From Pirellulales bacterium (GTDB taxonomy: Bacteria; Planctomycetota; Planctomycetia; Pirellulales; Lacipirellulaceae): a stretch of DNA of 64,000 nucleotides. The notes under the pieces are model-generated. The model was given only the letters and a program-made list of their open reading frames with translations. It was not told where the DNA came from and made no database searches. Where the stretch lies: NCBI GenBank assembly GCA_022448265.1, contig JAKVCC010000020.1, positions 1-64,000 on the forward strand, read 5' to 3'. How positions within the stretch are numbered: position 1 is the first letter of the stretch; the number at the start of each line of letters is the position of its first letter. Made by a program: the position numbers and the translations under genes. Shown one piece after another: positions 18,791-30,011 of the stretch.

Positions 18791-19693
18791 ATGCCACTGC
18801 TTGTTGTTGGATCAGTTGCCATTGATAATGTCGAAACGCCTCACGAGCGGCGCGACGATCTACTGGGTGGATCTGCCACCCATTTCTCCTATGCTGCCAG
18901 CTTCTTTACGGGTGTGCGGCTCGTGGGCGTAGTGGGAGCCGATTGGCCGGCGAAGCATACTGAACTGCTCAAGAGCCGCGGGATTGACACGACAGGCCTG
19001 AGCGTTGTCGGGGATGGCAAAACATTTACTTGGACCGGTCGTTATCACGACAACATGAACGACCGCGATACGGTGGCGGTCGAACTCAACGTATTTGGCG
19101 AGTTTAACCCGGTGCTTCCGGAAGACTATCGACAGGCCAAATACGTCTTTCTGGCCAATGGCGTCCCAACGGTCCAAATGGACGTGCTTTCGCAGGTACC
19201 CGGACGGAGACTTGCAGTAGCCGACACTATGGACCTCTGGATCAATACCGCGCGGGAAGATCTTGACAGGTTGCTGAACCAACTCGATGGCCTGGTACTC
19301 AACGACAGCGAGGCAAAGCTGTTGACCGGAACAGAGAACTTAGTGGTTGCCGGTCGCCAGATCCTCGAAATGGGACCCAAGTTTGTCATCATCAAGAAAG
19401 GCGAGCACGGGGCAATGTTCTTTAGTGAACACGAAACTTATGTCATGCCGGCCTTTCCCACGGAAAATGTAGTCGATCCTACCGGCGCAGGCGACAGTTT
19501 TGCCGGCGGCATGATGGGATATTTATCTGAGCAAGACGATTTTGATTCCGCCACGCTCAAAACAGCTATGGCCTACGGCACGCTCACGGCCAGCTTCAAC
19601 GTCGAGGGTTTCGGCCTTGAGAGGATGCAAAAAATAACCCGCGAGGATATTGAGCGTCGCATGCAGGACTACCGCCGGATGTTGAGTTTTTAA
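18791..19693 (+). CDS. PfkB family carbohydrate/nucleoside kinase
   Basis: A 300-residue ribokinase-like kinase. The N-terminus, MPLLVVGSVAIDNVETP, followed by LGGSATHFSYAA, is the substrate-binding part, and the C-terminal VDPTGAGDSFAGG contains the anion hole and the catalytic aspartate. Similar planctomycete proteins are annotated as sugar or adenosine kinases, but I cannot name the substrate. The ATG at 18791 starts the first beta strand; codons upstream of it are T-rich and are probably leader. The gene is followed after 59 bases by thpR on the same strand. Confidence 0.9.
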   Translation: MPLLVVGSVAIDNVETPHERRDDLLGGSATHFSYAASFFTGVRLVGVVGADWPAKHTELLKSRGIDTTGLSVVGDGKTFTWTGRYHDNMNDRDTVAVELNVFGEFNPVLPEDYRQAKYVFLANGVPTVQMDVLSQVPGRRLAVADTMDLWINTAREDLDRLLNQLDGLVLNDSEAKLLTGTENLVVAGRQILEMGPKFVIIKKGEHGAMFFSEHETYVMPAFPTENVVDPTGAGDSFAGGMMGYLSEQDDFDSATLKTAMAYGTLTASFNVEGFGLERMQKITREDIERRMQDYRRMLSF

Positions 19694-19752
19694 AAAGTGG
19701 CTAGCCGCTGGCGACTGACGTCTTTTGCCTTCGCCTGTCTGATCTCTGCCTT

Positions 19753-20325
19753 ATGTCCAAGACCCGTACCTTTATTGCGATCAAAGCGACCGATGAAGTA
19801 CGGAACTGCGCGCTGGCGACCATCAAAAAGTTGCGCGGTTTGGCCGACAACATAAAGTGGGTCGCGCCCGAAAATCTTCACTGGACGCTGCAGTTTTTGG
19901 GCGATGTCGGCGACGCGCAAACATTTGAAGTCTGTCGTCACGTAGCCCAGGTCGCCGCCGAAGTTTCTTGTTTTACCCTGCACGCTGACCGCGTGGGGGC
20001 TTTTCCTTCGACCGACCGGCCCCGCGCCATTTGGCTGGGAGCCGGCGAGGGGAGCGAGCCGATCTGCCGCCTGCAAGGTCTGATTGAGGCTCGCATGTCG
20101 GAACTGGGCTTTCGTTCAAAGCAAAGGCGATTCGTTCCACATCTTACATTGGGACGCGTGAATAAGGGGAGCCACGCGGGAACAGCTTTGGGACATCACA
20201 TTGCTGGATTGGAAGGTCTGGAACCTAGCGCCATGGTAGCGGAGGAAGTAATCATTTTCGGCAGCGAGCTGGAGCGCAATGGGCCAACCTATCACGTACT
20301 GGGACGGGCGCTACTGGACGACTGA
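19753..20325 (+). CDS. thpR: RNA 2',3'-cyclic phosphodiesterase ThpR (LigT)
   Basis: This 190-residue protein is a 2H phosphoesterase that opens 2',3'-cyclic phosphate ends of RNA. Both catalytic HxTx motifs are present: HWTL beginning at His43 and HLTL beginning at His130. Family length and the flanking strands (TFIAIKATDEV, FVPHLTLGR) fit. The gene lies 59 bases after the PfkB kinase gene on the same strand; the two may share a transcript. Its biological role in bacteria remains uncertain, although the activity is well established. Confidence 0.93.
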   Translation: MSKTRTFIAIKATDEVRNCALATIKKLRGLADNIKWVAPENLHWTLQFLGDVGDAQTFEVCRHVAQVAAEVSCFTLHADRVGAFPSTDRPRAIWLGAGEGSEPICRLQGLIEARMSELGFRSKQRRFVPHLTLGRVNKGSHAGTALGHHIAGLEGLEPSAMVAEEVIIFGSELERNGPTYHVLGRALLDD

Positions 20326-20358
20326 ATTCGGGAAATCGCAAGGGGGCTGGCAGCTTGC

Positions 20359-20712
20359 CATCGCATAGTGGGCGACCTCAAGAGCAATGCCGGCTAGGCT
20401 GAACAGGCCATCGAGCACTACTCGCAGGCAACCAAGGTGCTTGAAGAGTTAAGCATTCGCAATCCCGTTGTCTGGCAATACACGGCAGATTTGTCCCGCG
20501 TTTACATGAATCTGCGTCAGCAGCTTCCTGTTGTTCAGCAGCCACCCGACGCATTAAAAACGGCGAGGCAGTCCATCACGTTGCTACGCGATCTATCGGC
20601 CACCGTACCTCACTATCAACTCGACCTTGGGGTGGCCCTAAGTGCCGCCGACCGACTTCTTGCAATAACCAAAGAGTGGAAACAAGTCATTGCGCGTCTG
20701 GAAAAATCGTAA
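20359..20712 (+). pseudogene. Remnant of a TPR repeat protein (kinase-type tail)
   Basis: In one frame the sequence reads VGDLKSNAG, a TAG stop at 20395-20397, then AEQAIEHYSQATKVLEELS and QYTADLSRVYMNLRQQL, ending at 20710-20712. This is the style of tetratricopeptide repeats found in the C-terminal part of large planctomycete serine/threonine kinases. The stop replaces what is probably a CAG glutamine codon. The downstream 91-codon piece starts with GTG but has no ribosome site. I read it as a decayed fragment of a larger gene; no kinase domain is left in the window. Confidence 0.6.
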
Positions 20713-20963
20713 AGAGTCCTCTCGCAGCTGCTCAAAGAACATCTCTCTAGCACCGTGACTACTTGGGAATTGTAACTCACCAACGATGAGCTGGCGTGGG
20801 TAACCAGTGGACTAGCCCAGCCGAAGAGATCCGGAACAGAATGGGTGCTGAGGAAATCCCTGGGCCGCGGGTTTCTCACAAGGTTTCTGCCACGAGTTGA
20901 CTTATGGCTGGCTGACACGCCATTTCGCCCCAAAATTGCTAGTAAAATGCCGGAAAAATCCTC

Positions 20964-20992
20964 TTGCAGAGATTACTGAACATATCTACAGT
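20964..20992 (+). promoter_or_regulatory. Candidate sigma-70 promoter of recA
   Basis: TTGCAG at 20964-20969 and TACAGT at 20987-20992 are separated by 17 bases and match the consensus hexamers at 4 of 6 positions each. The -10 box overlaps the right half of the LexA-type operator, as expected for repression. Confidence 0.4.
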
Positions 20993-20996
20993 AATC
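20971..20996. promoter_or_regulatory. LexA-type SOS operator upstream of recA
   Basis: GATTACTG (20971-20978) and CAGTAATC (20989-20996) form a perfect 8-base inverted repeat with a 10-base spacer. The inner 20 bases, 20974-20993, have the form TACTG-N10-CAGTA and agree with the Escherichia coli SOS consensus at 17 of 20 positions. It lies 75 bases upstream of the recA start. lexA itself is not in the window. Confidence 0.75.
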
Positions 20997-21024
20997 ATGC
21001 GTGCAGTACGCATATTGGCAATAT
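20997..21024. repeat. Two further palindromes beside the recA operator
   Basis: Immediately after the LexA-type box, ATGCGT (20997-21002) pairs with ACGCAT (21008-21013) and the next element, ATATT-GGC-AATAT, occupies 21012-21024. Together with the operator this makes three consecutive symmetric elements before recA. Confidence 0.55.
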
Positions 21025-21070
21025 CCGCCGCTTGCAACCCAACTCAAACTGATGCATAAAGGGGCCAGAA

Positions 21071-22411
21071 ATGGTGACGGCAGAAAAGGCGAAAAACGCA
21101 AACGTAACGGAAAAAAATGGCCCAACCAAGAACGTTAACCAAAAAAACAATAGCGACCAGAAAAACAACCGAGCCGCAGGGCCAAAAAACATCGCCACTA
21201 CTAGTAATACCGGCAATAATGCCAATAGTGTTGATGTCAGCGGCAGAAACACAGTAAGCAGCAATAGGGCGTCGGGTAAAGCGGCAACGAAAACCACAAG
21301 TAGTACCATGGGAAAAAAACAAAAAAGCAAAGGCAAGCGGGCATCCTCCAATAAGGTGCTGGCACCGGCCGAGAAGATGCTCGCTGCTAGTGACGAGTTG
21401 CGCCATACGGTGGCCGCGATCGAAAAGCAGTTTGGCGAAGGCTCGATTATGCCGCTGGGCACCGAAAACATTCGCCGTATCGAGGGAATATCTACTGGCA
21501 GCTTGTCACTCGATGTGGCCCTGGGAGGCCAAGGGATACCCCGCGGCCGCATCATAGAAATCTACGGCCCCGAATCGAGCGGCAAGACGACGCTAGCGCT
21601 ACACATCATTTCCGAATCACAAAAGGCCGGCGGTATCGCCGCCTTTATCGATGCCGAGCATGCACTGGACCCTAGTTGGGCCAAAAAACTAGGGGTCGAC
21701 CTGGAAACACTTCTGGTAAGTCAACCGGGCCATGGCGAAGAAGCGATGCATATCACAGAAATGCTCATCAAGTCCAACGCTGTCGACATTATCGTAGTCG
21801 ACTCAGTAGCCGCGCTGGTTCCCAAGAAGGAGCTAGACGGCGAAATCGGCGACTCGCACGTCGGCCTCCAGGCGCGTCTCATGAGTCAATCGATGCGGAA
21901 GCTTACCGGAGCGATCGCCAAATCGAAGACGTCGGTCATCTTCATTAACCAAATCCGAGAAAAAATTGGCGTGATGTTTGGCAGCCCGGAAACAACCCCT
22001 GGTGGACGGGCGTTAAAATTTTACTCCTCCTGCCGGATTGACGTGCGCCGCATCGGTCAGCTCAAAGACGGCGAAGATGTCGTCGGCCAACGCGTACGTG
22101 CTAAAGTCGTAAAAAACAAAGTTGCTCCGCCCTTCCGCATCTCCGAATTCGACATGATGCACACCGACGGCATCAGCTATGAGGGAGATATTTTGGATCT
22201 GGGCACCGAACAAAAAATCGTCACCCGCACCGGCGCCTGGTTCCGCTACGGTGAAATGCAGCTTGGCCAGGGTAAGGAAAAGTCGCGACAGTTTCTCAAA
22301 GAAAATCCGGAGATTACCGAAGAGATCAAGCAAAAAGTGCTGGCCGCAGGTGGTTTCGACGATCTCCTGACAGCTCCCATCGGCGACAGAAGCGAGCTGA
22401 ATGGCGATTAA
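21071..22411 (+). CDS. recA: Recombinase RecA with long Asn/Lys-rich N-terminal extension
   Basis: RecA catalyses homologous strand exchange and LexA cleavage. The core is complete: Walker A GPESSGKT at 166-173, [13 protein letters not shown], the [12 protein letters not shown] region, and [22 protein letters not shown] loop 2. Numbering is shifted by exactly 100 relative to E. coli (Lys172 for Lys72). The first 95-100 residues are low complexity, rich in Asn, Lys, Ser and Thr. The ATG at 21071 has AAGGGG about 6 nt before it; an internal ATG at 21308 ([10 protein letters not shown]) has no ribosome site. The SQPGHGEEA segment differs from the usual SQPDTGEQA. Confidence 0.95.
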   Translation: MVTAEKAKNANVTEKNGPTKNVNQKNNSDQKNNRAAGPKNIATTSNTGNNANSVDVSGRNTVSSNRASGKAATKTTSSTMGKKQKSKGKRASSNKVLAPAEKMLAASDELRHTVAAIEKQFGEGSIMPLGTENIRRIEGISTGSLSLDVALGGQGIPRGRIIEIYGPESSGKTTLALHIISESQKAGGIAAFIDAEHALDPSWAKKLGVDLETLLVSQPGHGEEAMHITEMLIKSNAVDIIVVDSVAALVPKKELDGEIGDSHVGLQARLMSQSMRKLTGAIAKSKTSVIFINQIREKIGVMFGSPETTPGGRALKFYSSCRIDVRRIGQLKDGEDVVGQRVRAKVVKNKVAPPFRISEFDMMHTDGISYEGDILDLGTEQKIVTRTGAWFRYGEMQLGQGKEKSRQFLKENPEITEEIKQKVLAAGGFDDLLTAPIGDRSELNGD

Positions 22412-24234
<1,823 letters not shown>

Positions 24235-24333
24235 CGGGGCGGCTGTGCCCCTAAGGAACCACGAAACCTAAATGGTGTAAACCATAGAAGCTGTATACCC
24301 GTCTACACACCCCACATTCAAGCGGACCCTACC

Positions 24334-24681
24334 ATGCGAGCCCTGTGTATTTTTTCTGCCGTCTTGGCCATCAGTACCGGCTGCAATTCCCCATCGGCTC
24401 CCCAGCAACAGCCGGCTGAACAAGCCCCATTTACGATTACCTCCTTCAATCTAGAACAGGCGCCAACCGTGACTCTGAAGGTACCGGACATGCATTGCCA
24501 GTATTCGTGCGCTCCCAAGGTGTATGAAACCCTGGTCGCTCAGCTAGGAGTCAAAGACGTCAAGGTCGAACTGGAGACAAAAACGGCCACCGTTGCCATT
24601 GACGAAGCGCAATTTGATGCTGAAGCAACCATCGCCGCGCTCGTCGACCACCAGTTCACCAATACGACCGTGTTGGAATAG
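24334..24681 (+). CDS. Lipoprotein with heavy-metal-associated (HMA-like) domain
   Basis: This 115-residue protein begins with a lipoprotein signal ending in STGC (Cys17), followed by a Pro/Gln-rich spacer. From about residue 45 it has an HMA-type ferredoxin-like domain: VPDMHCQYSCAPKVYETL, then VKDVKVELETKTATV. The metal loop is Cys55-x3-Cys59 instead of the usual MxCxxC, so metal choice may differ or binding may be lost. It probably sits on the inner or outer membrane facing the periplasm. Transcribed alone after thiC. Confidence 0.8.
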   Translation: MRALCIFSAVLAISTGCNSPSAPQQQPAEQAPFTITSFNLEQAPTVTLKVPDMHCQYSCAPKVYETLVAQLGVKDVKVELETKTATVAIDEAQFDAEATIAALVDHQFTNTTVLE

Positions 24682-24957
24682 GGGAAATCGGCCGACTCGT
24701 CTTAATGCCCCTCTTCAGTAGCACCTCAACCTCGTTGGTGCCAGGCTAAACGTTGACGGTAAGATCCGTCGGTTTGCGACATCCTTCCAGCGTACTGCTT
24801 TCGAGCTCTTTGCCACCTTCAATAGCAAAAAAGTGAGCGAATGCGTGCTCTGCAGGATTAAAGAAGGTTTTTGCAGTCCCAATCCAGCCACCGTAGGCCA
24901 AACTACGCTGGAACAGACGGCCGCCAAAAAACGTGCCCGATGGCCGCGGCCCTCAGG

Positions 24958-26268
24958 TCAGATTTTCGCCACAGACGGCTCGCGCTGCGGACGGTAGAAC
25001 AGCGCGATTGGCAGCATGATCGCAGCGGTAATCGCAAAGACAGTGCTGCGAGGAAAACCAATGGGCTCGAGTATCAAAATGCTCGCCTTGAAAAGAATTG
25101 CGCCCAAAATAATGCCAACCCAGGTGCACTGATTCATGGCGGCAATCATGCGTCCCTTTTCATTGATGGGCGGACGTGATTGCAAGATAACTTGTATGGG
25201 CACTATGAACATTCCAGTAAACGCACCCAGTAGAATCAGCACAGGGATGCTGCCGGCAAAACCCAAGAAATGCTGATGCTGGCCACCAGGAATCGCGAGC
25301 AACACCAACGTTGCCACCGCTCCAGTCGCACCTGTCCTCACCACGCGGGCGCTGTTGCCGCGAGACCAAAGCCCACCCACAATACAGCCGACGGCAATTC
25401 CCAGCCCGATACATGCTTGCATGGCAGAGGTAGGCCCATCATCCAGCCCTAGCTGTGTTTTCCCTAAGGCATTGACCGTTTGTTGGACAATGCCGCCAAT
25501 CATCCAGAATAGACTGCAGACTAAAAGTGCCATGCGAAGTTGGCGATCGTTTCGCAGCAAACTCCATATATCGCGCGGGATGCCAAATGACGACCACTTG
25601 AACTGGAGACTCGGATCGGCAACCGCCACACGCCGGATGGGCAGCGATGTCAGCGTACCGAGAACCGCAATGCCAACGCAGATGAAGGAAGCCAGCCACA
25701 CCCTTTCACCTAGCACATCGAGCAAAACACCCGCCAAAGCCGCACCAAAAATGATCGCCAGAAACGTAAGCATGAGAATCACGCCATTTGCCCTAGGCAA
25801 ATCATCTTCCCGCAGCATCTCAGGAAGAATGCCGTATTTAGCTGGACCGAAAAACGCACTCTGCAGGCCCATAAAAAACAGGATCACCATCATGCCTTTG
25901 ATGCCAAAGGATTCGTAGTAATAGAATCCAATCATTCCGACAAACATGACAATGATTTCAGCAAATTTGGAAGTAATAATTATTGTGCGCTTGCTCGTCT
26001 TATCCGCCAAATAGCCAGCGATTCCTGAGAACAATAAGAACGCGGTAGCGAAAACAATCATGGCTTCGCTCTGCAAATCCTTCGCCTCTTTCCCAGCTGC
26101 TATTGCCGCCGCGGTAGGTGTTGCCATGAGCAAAATGAGAAACTTGAACAAGTTATCGTTGAAGGCCCCCAAGAACTGGGTGGCCGCCATCCCCCAGAAA
26201 CTGCGGTCCGAGCTAAGCGAGGGCTGGGAGGCCGGATCAGCAGTGGCGGTCGCATCGGCGAGGATCAT
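24958..26268 (-). CDS. MFS transporter, lysophospholipid transporter LplT-like
   Basis: A 436-residue, 12-helix major facilitator. The QFLGAFNDNLFKF N-terminus and the LQSAFFGPAKYGILPEML segment are characteristic of LplT-type proteins that flip lysophospholipids inward for reacylation. The acyltransferase/acyl-ACP synthetase domains often fused or linked to LplT are not present here. The substrate is therefore an inference from family resemblance; a general MFS drug or metabolite role is the alternative. No operon partner is apparent. Confidence 0.82.
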   Translation of the reverse strand: MILADATATADPASQPSLSSDRSFWGMAATQFLGAFNDNLFKFLILLMATPTAAAIAAGKEAKDLQSEAMIVFATAFLLFSGIAGYLADKTSKRTIIITSKFAEIIVMFVGMIGFYYYESFGIKGMMVILFFMGLQSAFFGPAKYGILPEMLREDDLPRANGVILMLTFLAIIFGAALAGVLLDVLGERVWLASFICVGIAVLGTLTSLPIRRVAVADPSLQFKWSSFGIPRDIWSLLRNDRQLRMALLVCSLFWMIGGIVQQTVNALGKTQLGLDDGPTSAMQACIGLGIAVGCIVGGLWSRGNSARVVRTGATGAVATLVLLAIPGGQHQHFLGFAGSIPVLILLGAFTGMFIVPIQVILQSRPPINEKGRMIAAMNQCTWVGIILGAILFKASILILEPIGFPRSTVFAITAAIMLPIALFYRPQREPSVAKI

Positions 26269-26339
26269 GGGGCGATTATGGTTGTCGCGCGGATGTGCGA
26301 CAAGACGAATCTTATCGACGCGTAATGGCCTCCGCGGAT

Positions 26340-26708
26340 TTACTCCAGCCCCCGTTTGTTTTGCTCCAGAACTTCCGGAAGGGGGTACTCAATAATTGGA
26401 ATCTCCAGATTGGAGATCTCTTTAAGCCGATGCCAGCCGCGCGTGAGGAGTTGCTGTTGCTCCACCACATATTCCGGGTCGAGCGCGCGCTTGTCAAACG
26501 GCCCTGCAACCGAAACGGGCGCAAAATCGTCGGCGACAATAAACTGGGCCAGCGTCGGATTGCACCCGATGTGCCGTTCGGGCGTCGTGTGCAAAACTTC
26601 TGGATCGAGCATTCCAACAATGTAACGAAGATAGAGATCGCTATCGGACAGATGAGCGACGTCCTGGCCGCACACATCGCAAAGGTAGCCTTCGTCACAT
26701 TTGGCCAT
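26340..26708 (-). CDS. Conserved hypothetical protein with CxxC motif
   Basis: A 122-residue soluble protein. It begins MAKCDEGYLCDVCGQDVAHL, with CDVC that could bind a metal ion together with Cys4, and then has a mixed alpha-beta composition with no recognised domain (YLRYIVGMLDPEVLH, HIGCNPTLAQFIV). The coding look is good: no rare codons, internal stops or odd composition. It lies on the same strand as dapB, 130 bases away. I cannot assign a function. Confidence 0.7.
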   Translation of the reverse strand: MAKCDEGYLCDVCGQDVAHLSDSDLYLRYIVGMLDPEVLHTTPERHIGCNPTLAQFIVADDFAPVSVAGPFDKRALDPEYVVEQQQLLTRGWHRLKEISNLEIPIIEYPLPEVLEQNKRGLE

Positions 26709-26838
26709 GAAAAACCGAAGATCGAGGAGGAGTGAAGAACAAGGATTTAGCGCTGAGGGTCAGGTAGAGCGTATTAAATGGTAAGAGTTGAGCGTAGAGC
26801 TAGGTGTTAGTGCTCGCGCCCGTCCTTCCGCTTTTGGC

Positions 26839-27627
26839 TCACAGCCCCAACACGTCATTCATACTGTACAGGCCCGGCTCCTTGCCGCAGAGCCACTGGG
26901 CTGCCAAGAGGGCTCCCTGGGCGTAACTATCGCGATTGGTCGCGGCCACACGCAGTTCTATCGTCTCACCAAGCATGCCGAACACAATCGTATGCTCCCC
27001 CGGATTGTCGCCGGTGCGAACGGCGTGATAACCGATCTCCTCACGGCCGCGCACACCCGGTCGTCCAGCGCGACCATGCGTTGGTTCTGTTTGGCCCATA
27101 ACACCCGCCACAATCTCCCCAAACCGTAGCGCGGTGCCGCTGGGCGCATCTTCCTTGTAGCGATGATGCCGTTCGATGATTTCTACATCGACGCCACCTG
27201 GAAAATCCTTGAGAATCTCACCGGTGATCCCTGTCAACTTCATGACGAGATTCACGGCCGGACTCATGCTGGGCGCCCAGACGAGCGGAATGCGTTTGGC
27301 CGCACTGCCCAGGAATTTTTCCTGTTCTTTGTCAAATCCCGTTGTGGCAACAACCACCGGCTTGCCAAATTCCAGGCAATGGGCCACGACTGCAACTGCC
27401 GCGTCAGGCACTGAAAAGTCGATCACAACGTCGGCCGCTGACTCACCCACCACCGTAAGTGGCACGCCGATACTACCGATTCCGGCACCCAGGCCTGCAT
27501 CCTGACCGAGCGCGGGATGCGTTGCCGCTTCGAGCGCCGCAACCACCTCGACATGGGCGTCCCCGCTGGCCAGCGCAATCACACGCTGACCCATTCGCCC
27601 CGCTGCGCCATGTATGGCTACTTTCAT
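26839..27627 (-). CDS. dapB: 4-hydroxy-tetrahydrodipicolinate reductase DapB
   Basis: DapB reduces the dihydrodipicolinate precursor with NAD(P)H in lysine and diaminopimelate synthesis. The 262-residue protein has the nucleotide-binding VAIHGAAGRMGQRV (residues 3-16), VVIDFSVPDA, and the catalytic ERHHRYKEDAPSGTA with the histidine pair and lysine. Its start lies 8 bases after the thrC stop, so thrC and dapB form an operon joining two branches of the aspartate amino acid family. Confidence 0.97.
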   Translation of the reverse strand: MKVAIHGAAGRMGQRVIALASGDAHVEVVAALEAATHPALGQDAGLGAGIGSIGVPLTVVGESAADVVIDFSVPDAAVAVVAHCLEFGKPVVVATTGFDKEQEKFLGSAAKRIPLVWAPSMSPAVNLVMKLTGITGEILKDFPGGVDVEIIERHHRYKEDAPSGTALRFGEIVAGVMGQTEPTHGRAGRPGVRGREEIGYHAVRTGDNPGEHTIVFGMLGETIELRVAATNRDSYAQGALLAAQWLCGKEPGLYSMNDVLGL

Positions 27628-27635
27628 GGTTTGAG

Positions 27636-29099
27636 TTAACTATTGAGTTGAATGGCTCGGATGATTTCGTCCAGGTCGTTGGGCACGGCCACCGCCCGAT
27701 TGGCAAATTCTGCGCGTTTAACGCCGCGGCTGCCCAGCACGCGGTTAAACTCCTGTTGATCAGTGGTATGGTAAGCAACCGTCGCAGTCGGATCCTTTAG
27801 TTGATGGCCGGTCAGCACGCAGACAACACGGTCGGAAGGCGCAATGACACCCTCCCTGCGCAATAGCCGGGCCCCGGCCACACTAGCGGCACTGGCAGGC
27901 TCACACCCCAGGCCACTGGCCCCAACTTGGGCTTTTGCATCGAGAATTTGCTGGTCGGTGACCTCGCGAACCACACCCTGGCAAACGTCGAGTGCCCGTA
28001 GACACTTCTGATAGTTGACGGGCCGATTTATCTCAATCGCGCTGGCAATAGTTGAGGCACGGCGCTCACCCTTATCCAACTCTTGGTAATACTCTCCAGC
28101 AGCCTGGTGATCCACGCGTCCTCCATTCCAACGCTGTCCGCGCACTTCTACCAATTCGTGGAGCGTGTTCGCACCCACCGCGTTGACGATGGCCAGGCGA
28201 GGCACCCGATCAATTAGGCCCAACTCTCGCAGTTCTAAAAACGCCTTCCCAAAGGCACTGCTGTTGCCGAGATTTCCGCCAGGAACCACGATCCAATCCG
28301 GCACCTGCCAGGAAAGGCCTTCCAGCACGCGATACATAATGGTTTTCTGGCCTTCGAGGCGGAAAGGATTGACGCTATTGACCAGATAGATTCCCAACTT
28401 TTCGCTGATCTCCCGGACACGCTGCATCGCGTCGTCGAAGTCGCCCGCAATTTGAATCGTCAGGGCCCCATAGTCAAGCGCCTGCGATAGCTTACCGTAG
28501 GATATTTTCCCGGAGCCGATAAAAATGACCGCCTGCATCAACTTGCTTATGCCACAATAGAGGGCCAGCGATGCGCTTGTGTTGCCAGTCGAAGCACAGG
28601 CCGCACGCTTGGCGCTGATCGTATGCGCGTGGGTGAAGGCGGCAGTCATACCATTGTCTTTGAAACTGCCCGAGGGATTCAGGCCTTCATATTCCAGAAA
28701 TAGGCCCCCCGAATTCACGCCGACAAATTTCCCTACCCCGTCCGACGGGCAGAGCATCGTCTGGCCCTCCCCAATCGTGACGACTTTCTCCGGTGGCGCA
28801 AAAGGGAGTAGTTCATGAAAGCGCCAGACACCACTCCGGCAAAGAGGATCATTGCGTCGCGCCCACTTTTGCTCAAACACTTGGAGCGAGTCGGGCACCG
28901 GCAACCGATCCCAATCGTAGGCAACATCCAACAGGCCGCCACATTCGCTGCAGCCTGTGCGCACTTCCCCCACATCGTAGGTTGCGCCACAATCAGGCGT
29001 CAGGCATCGTTGAAATGCCAGATCGGTATTGGTACGTACGGCTGTAGCCAAGGCCCCTTGCTCGTTTCCCAATGAAGATAAGCACAAACAGCAAAACAA
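27636..29099 (-). CDS. thrC: Threonine synthase ThrC
   Basis: Threonine synthase converts O-phosphohomoserine to threonine with PLP. The protein has an N-terminal zinc-ribbon-like module with two cysteine pairs ([18 protein letters not shown]) and the fold type II core with the PLP lysine in GSFKDNGM and glycine loop [14 protein letters not shown]. No ATG exists before the conserved N-terminus: the first codons are TTG triplets (the outermost at 29099), and none has a convincing ribosome site. The true start is therefore uncertain by up to about 17 residues. Confidence 0.93.
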   Translation of the reverse strand: MFCCLCLSSLGNEQGALATAVRTNTDLAFQRCLTPDCGATYDVGEVRTGCSECGGLLDVAYDWDRLPVPDSLQVFEQKWARRNDPLCRSGVWRFHELLPFAPPEKVVTIGEGQTMLCPSDGVGKFVGVNSGGLFLEYEGLNPSGSFKDNGMTAAFTHAHTISAKRAACASTGNTSASLALYCGISKLMQAVIFIGSGKISYGKLSQALDYGALTIQIAGDFDDAMQRVREISEKLGIYLVNSVNPFRLEGQKTIMYRVLEGLSWQVPDWIVVPGGNLGNSSAFGKAFLELRELGLIDRVPRLAIVNAVGANTLHELVEVRGQRWNGGRVDHQAAGEYYQELDKGERRASTIASAIEINRPVNYQKCLRALDVCQGVVREVTDQQILDAKAQVGASGLGCEPASAASVAGARLLRREGVIAPSDRVVCVLTGHQLKDPTATVAYHTTDQQEFNRVLGSRGVKRAEFANRAVAVPNDLDEIIRAIQLNS

Positions 29100-29617
29100 C
29101 TTATAGCTATTCTACTTGGCAATGCCCGTATTCGCAACGCGATCTTAGCGTCTAGCCGCGTGGGACGAGACGGTCCACGTCGCTTAGTGGTTTTAAGTCC
29201 TGAAGGTCTCTTGACCAAAGACGGATGGACAAACTGCACGAATGAATTGGCTCCGGGCTATCGGCTTACGGCTGACTCGCGAAATCACCGATAGACACGC
29301 TGTATGCCGCCACCTAGCGGCCACCAACAACGACCATAAAGGGTAGGGGAGGAGCCGCTCCTTTTTGCGGCGAGCCAAGCCGTGCAATAAAGAGCTACCT
29401 GCGCAACCTCTTGCCAGAGTCCCTCCGACACAGGCGACACACCTGTTCTTGCTCGCAATGACTTGGCATGCGTTCTCTAAAGGTTTCTGAGGAAAGGACT
29501 TAGGTCGCGGTTCAAATGGCGGGTGCCGTTTGACGCACCCGAATCCGCTTAATACAATGGCGGGGCTGGCCCCCACCCAAGTAGGCAGGGAGTGGCGGGG
29601 CCCCGCTGGAGAACACC
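29100..29617. other. Intergenic region between divergent thrC and dksA-like genes
   Basis: No gene recognised in about 520 bases. A perfect 7-base hairpin, CGGGTGC (29520-29526) with GCACCCG (29535-29541), lies about 75 bases before the DksA-type gene and could form in its leader. Its role is unknown. Confidence 0.5.
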
Positions 29618-29986
29618 ATGAAAAAATTGGAAATGAAGGTTTACAAGGAGCGGCTGTTGGACTTGCGAGCCCGATTGCGCGGCGACGTTTCTTCCATGGC
29701 CGATGCAGCCCTGGGAGGCGAAAATTCCGAGGCCTCTAGTATGCCGATCCACATGGCTGAGCTTGGTAGCGACAATTTTGAACAAGAATTCACGTTGAGC
29801 CTGATGGCCACGGAAGAAGATACGCTGGGAATGATTGAAGCGGCTCTCGAGCGCATCGAAAATGGCAGCTATGGTGTTTGCCTTAGCTGCGACCACTCCA
29901 TTCCCAAGACCCGATTGAACGCCATTCCCCACGCTCCACAATGTGTGAAATGTGCGTCTCTCCAGGACCGCGGCCTGGCTGGTTAA
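29618..29986 (+). CDS. DksA/TraR family C4 zinc finger protein
   Basis: A 122-residue protein with an N-terminal coiled coil (residues about 1-75) and the zinc finger of the DksA/TraR family: CLSCDHSIPKTRLNAIPHAPQCVKC, that is Cys-x2-Cys and Cys-x2-Cys. DksA-like proteins bind the secondary channel of RNA polymerase and modulate stringent-response promoters. The coiled-coil tip sequence lies around ENSEASSMP; typical DksA has acidic residues DxxDxA there, which I cannot identify with certainty, so function may differ. GGAG precedes the ATG by 6 nt. Confidence 0.85.
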   Translation: MKKLEMKVYKERLLDLRARLRGDVSSMADAALGGENSEASSMPIHMAELGSDNFEQEFTLSLMATEEDTLGMIEAALERIENGSYGVCLSCDHSIPKTRLNAIPHAPQCVKCASLQDRGLAG

Positions 29987-30011
29987 AGGCACGCTCGCGC
30001 ACGGCGACAGT

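Larger units (their letters stand above)
20326..21070. other. Region with decayed TPR gene and the recA control region
   Basis: The first part holds a broken TPR-like reading frame and the last 110 bases the recA operator and promoter, both listed separately. Between them (20713-20960) I see nothing recognisable. Confidence 0.6.

Noticed and set aside
24715-24957. Open frames between the HMA lipoprotein and the MFS gene
   Set aside because: A plus-strand frame reads without an ATG and shows no family resemblance; the minus frame is short as well.
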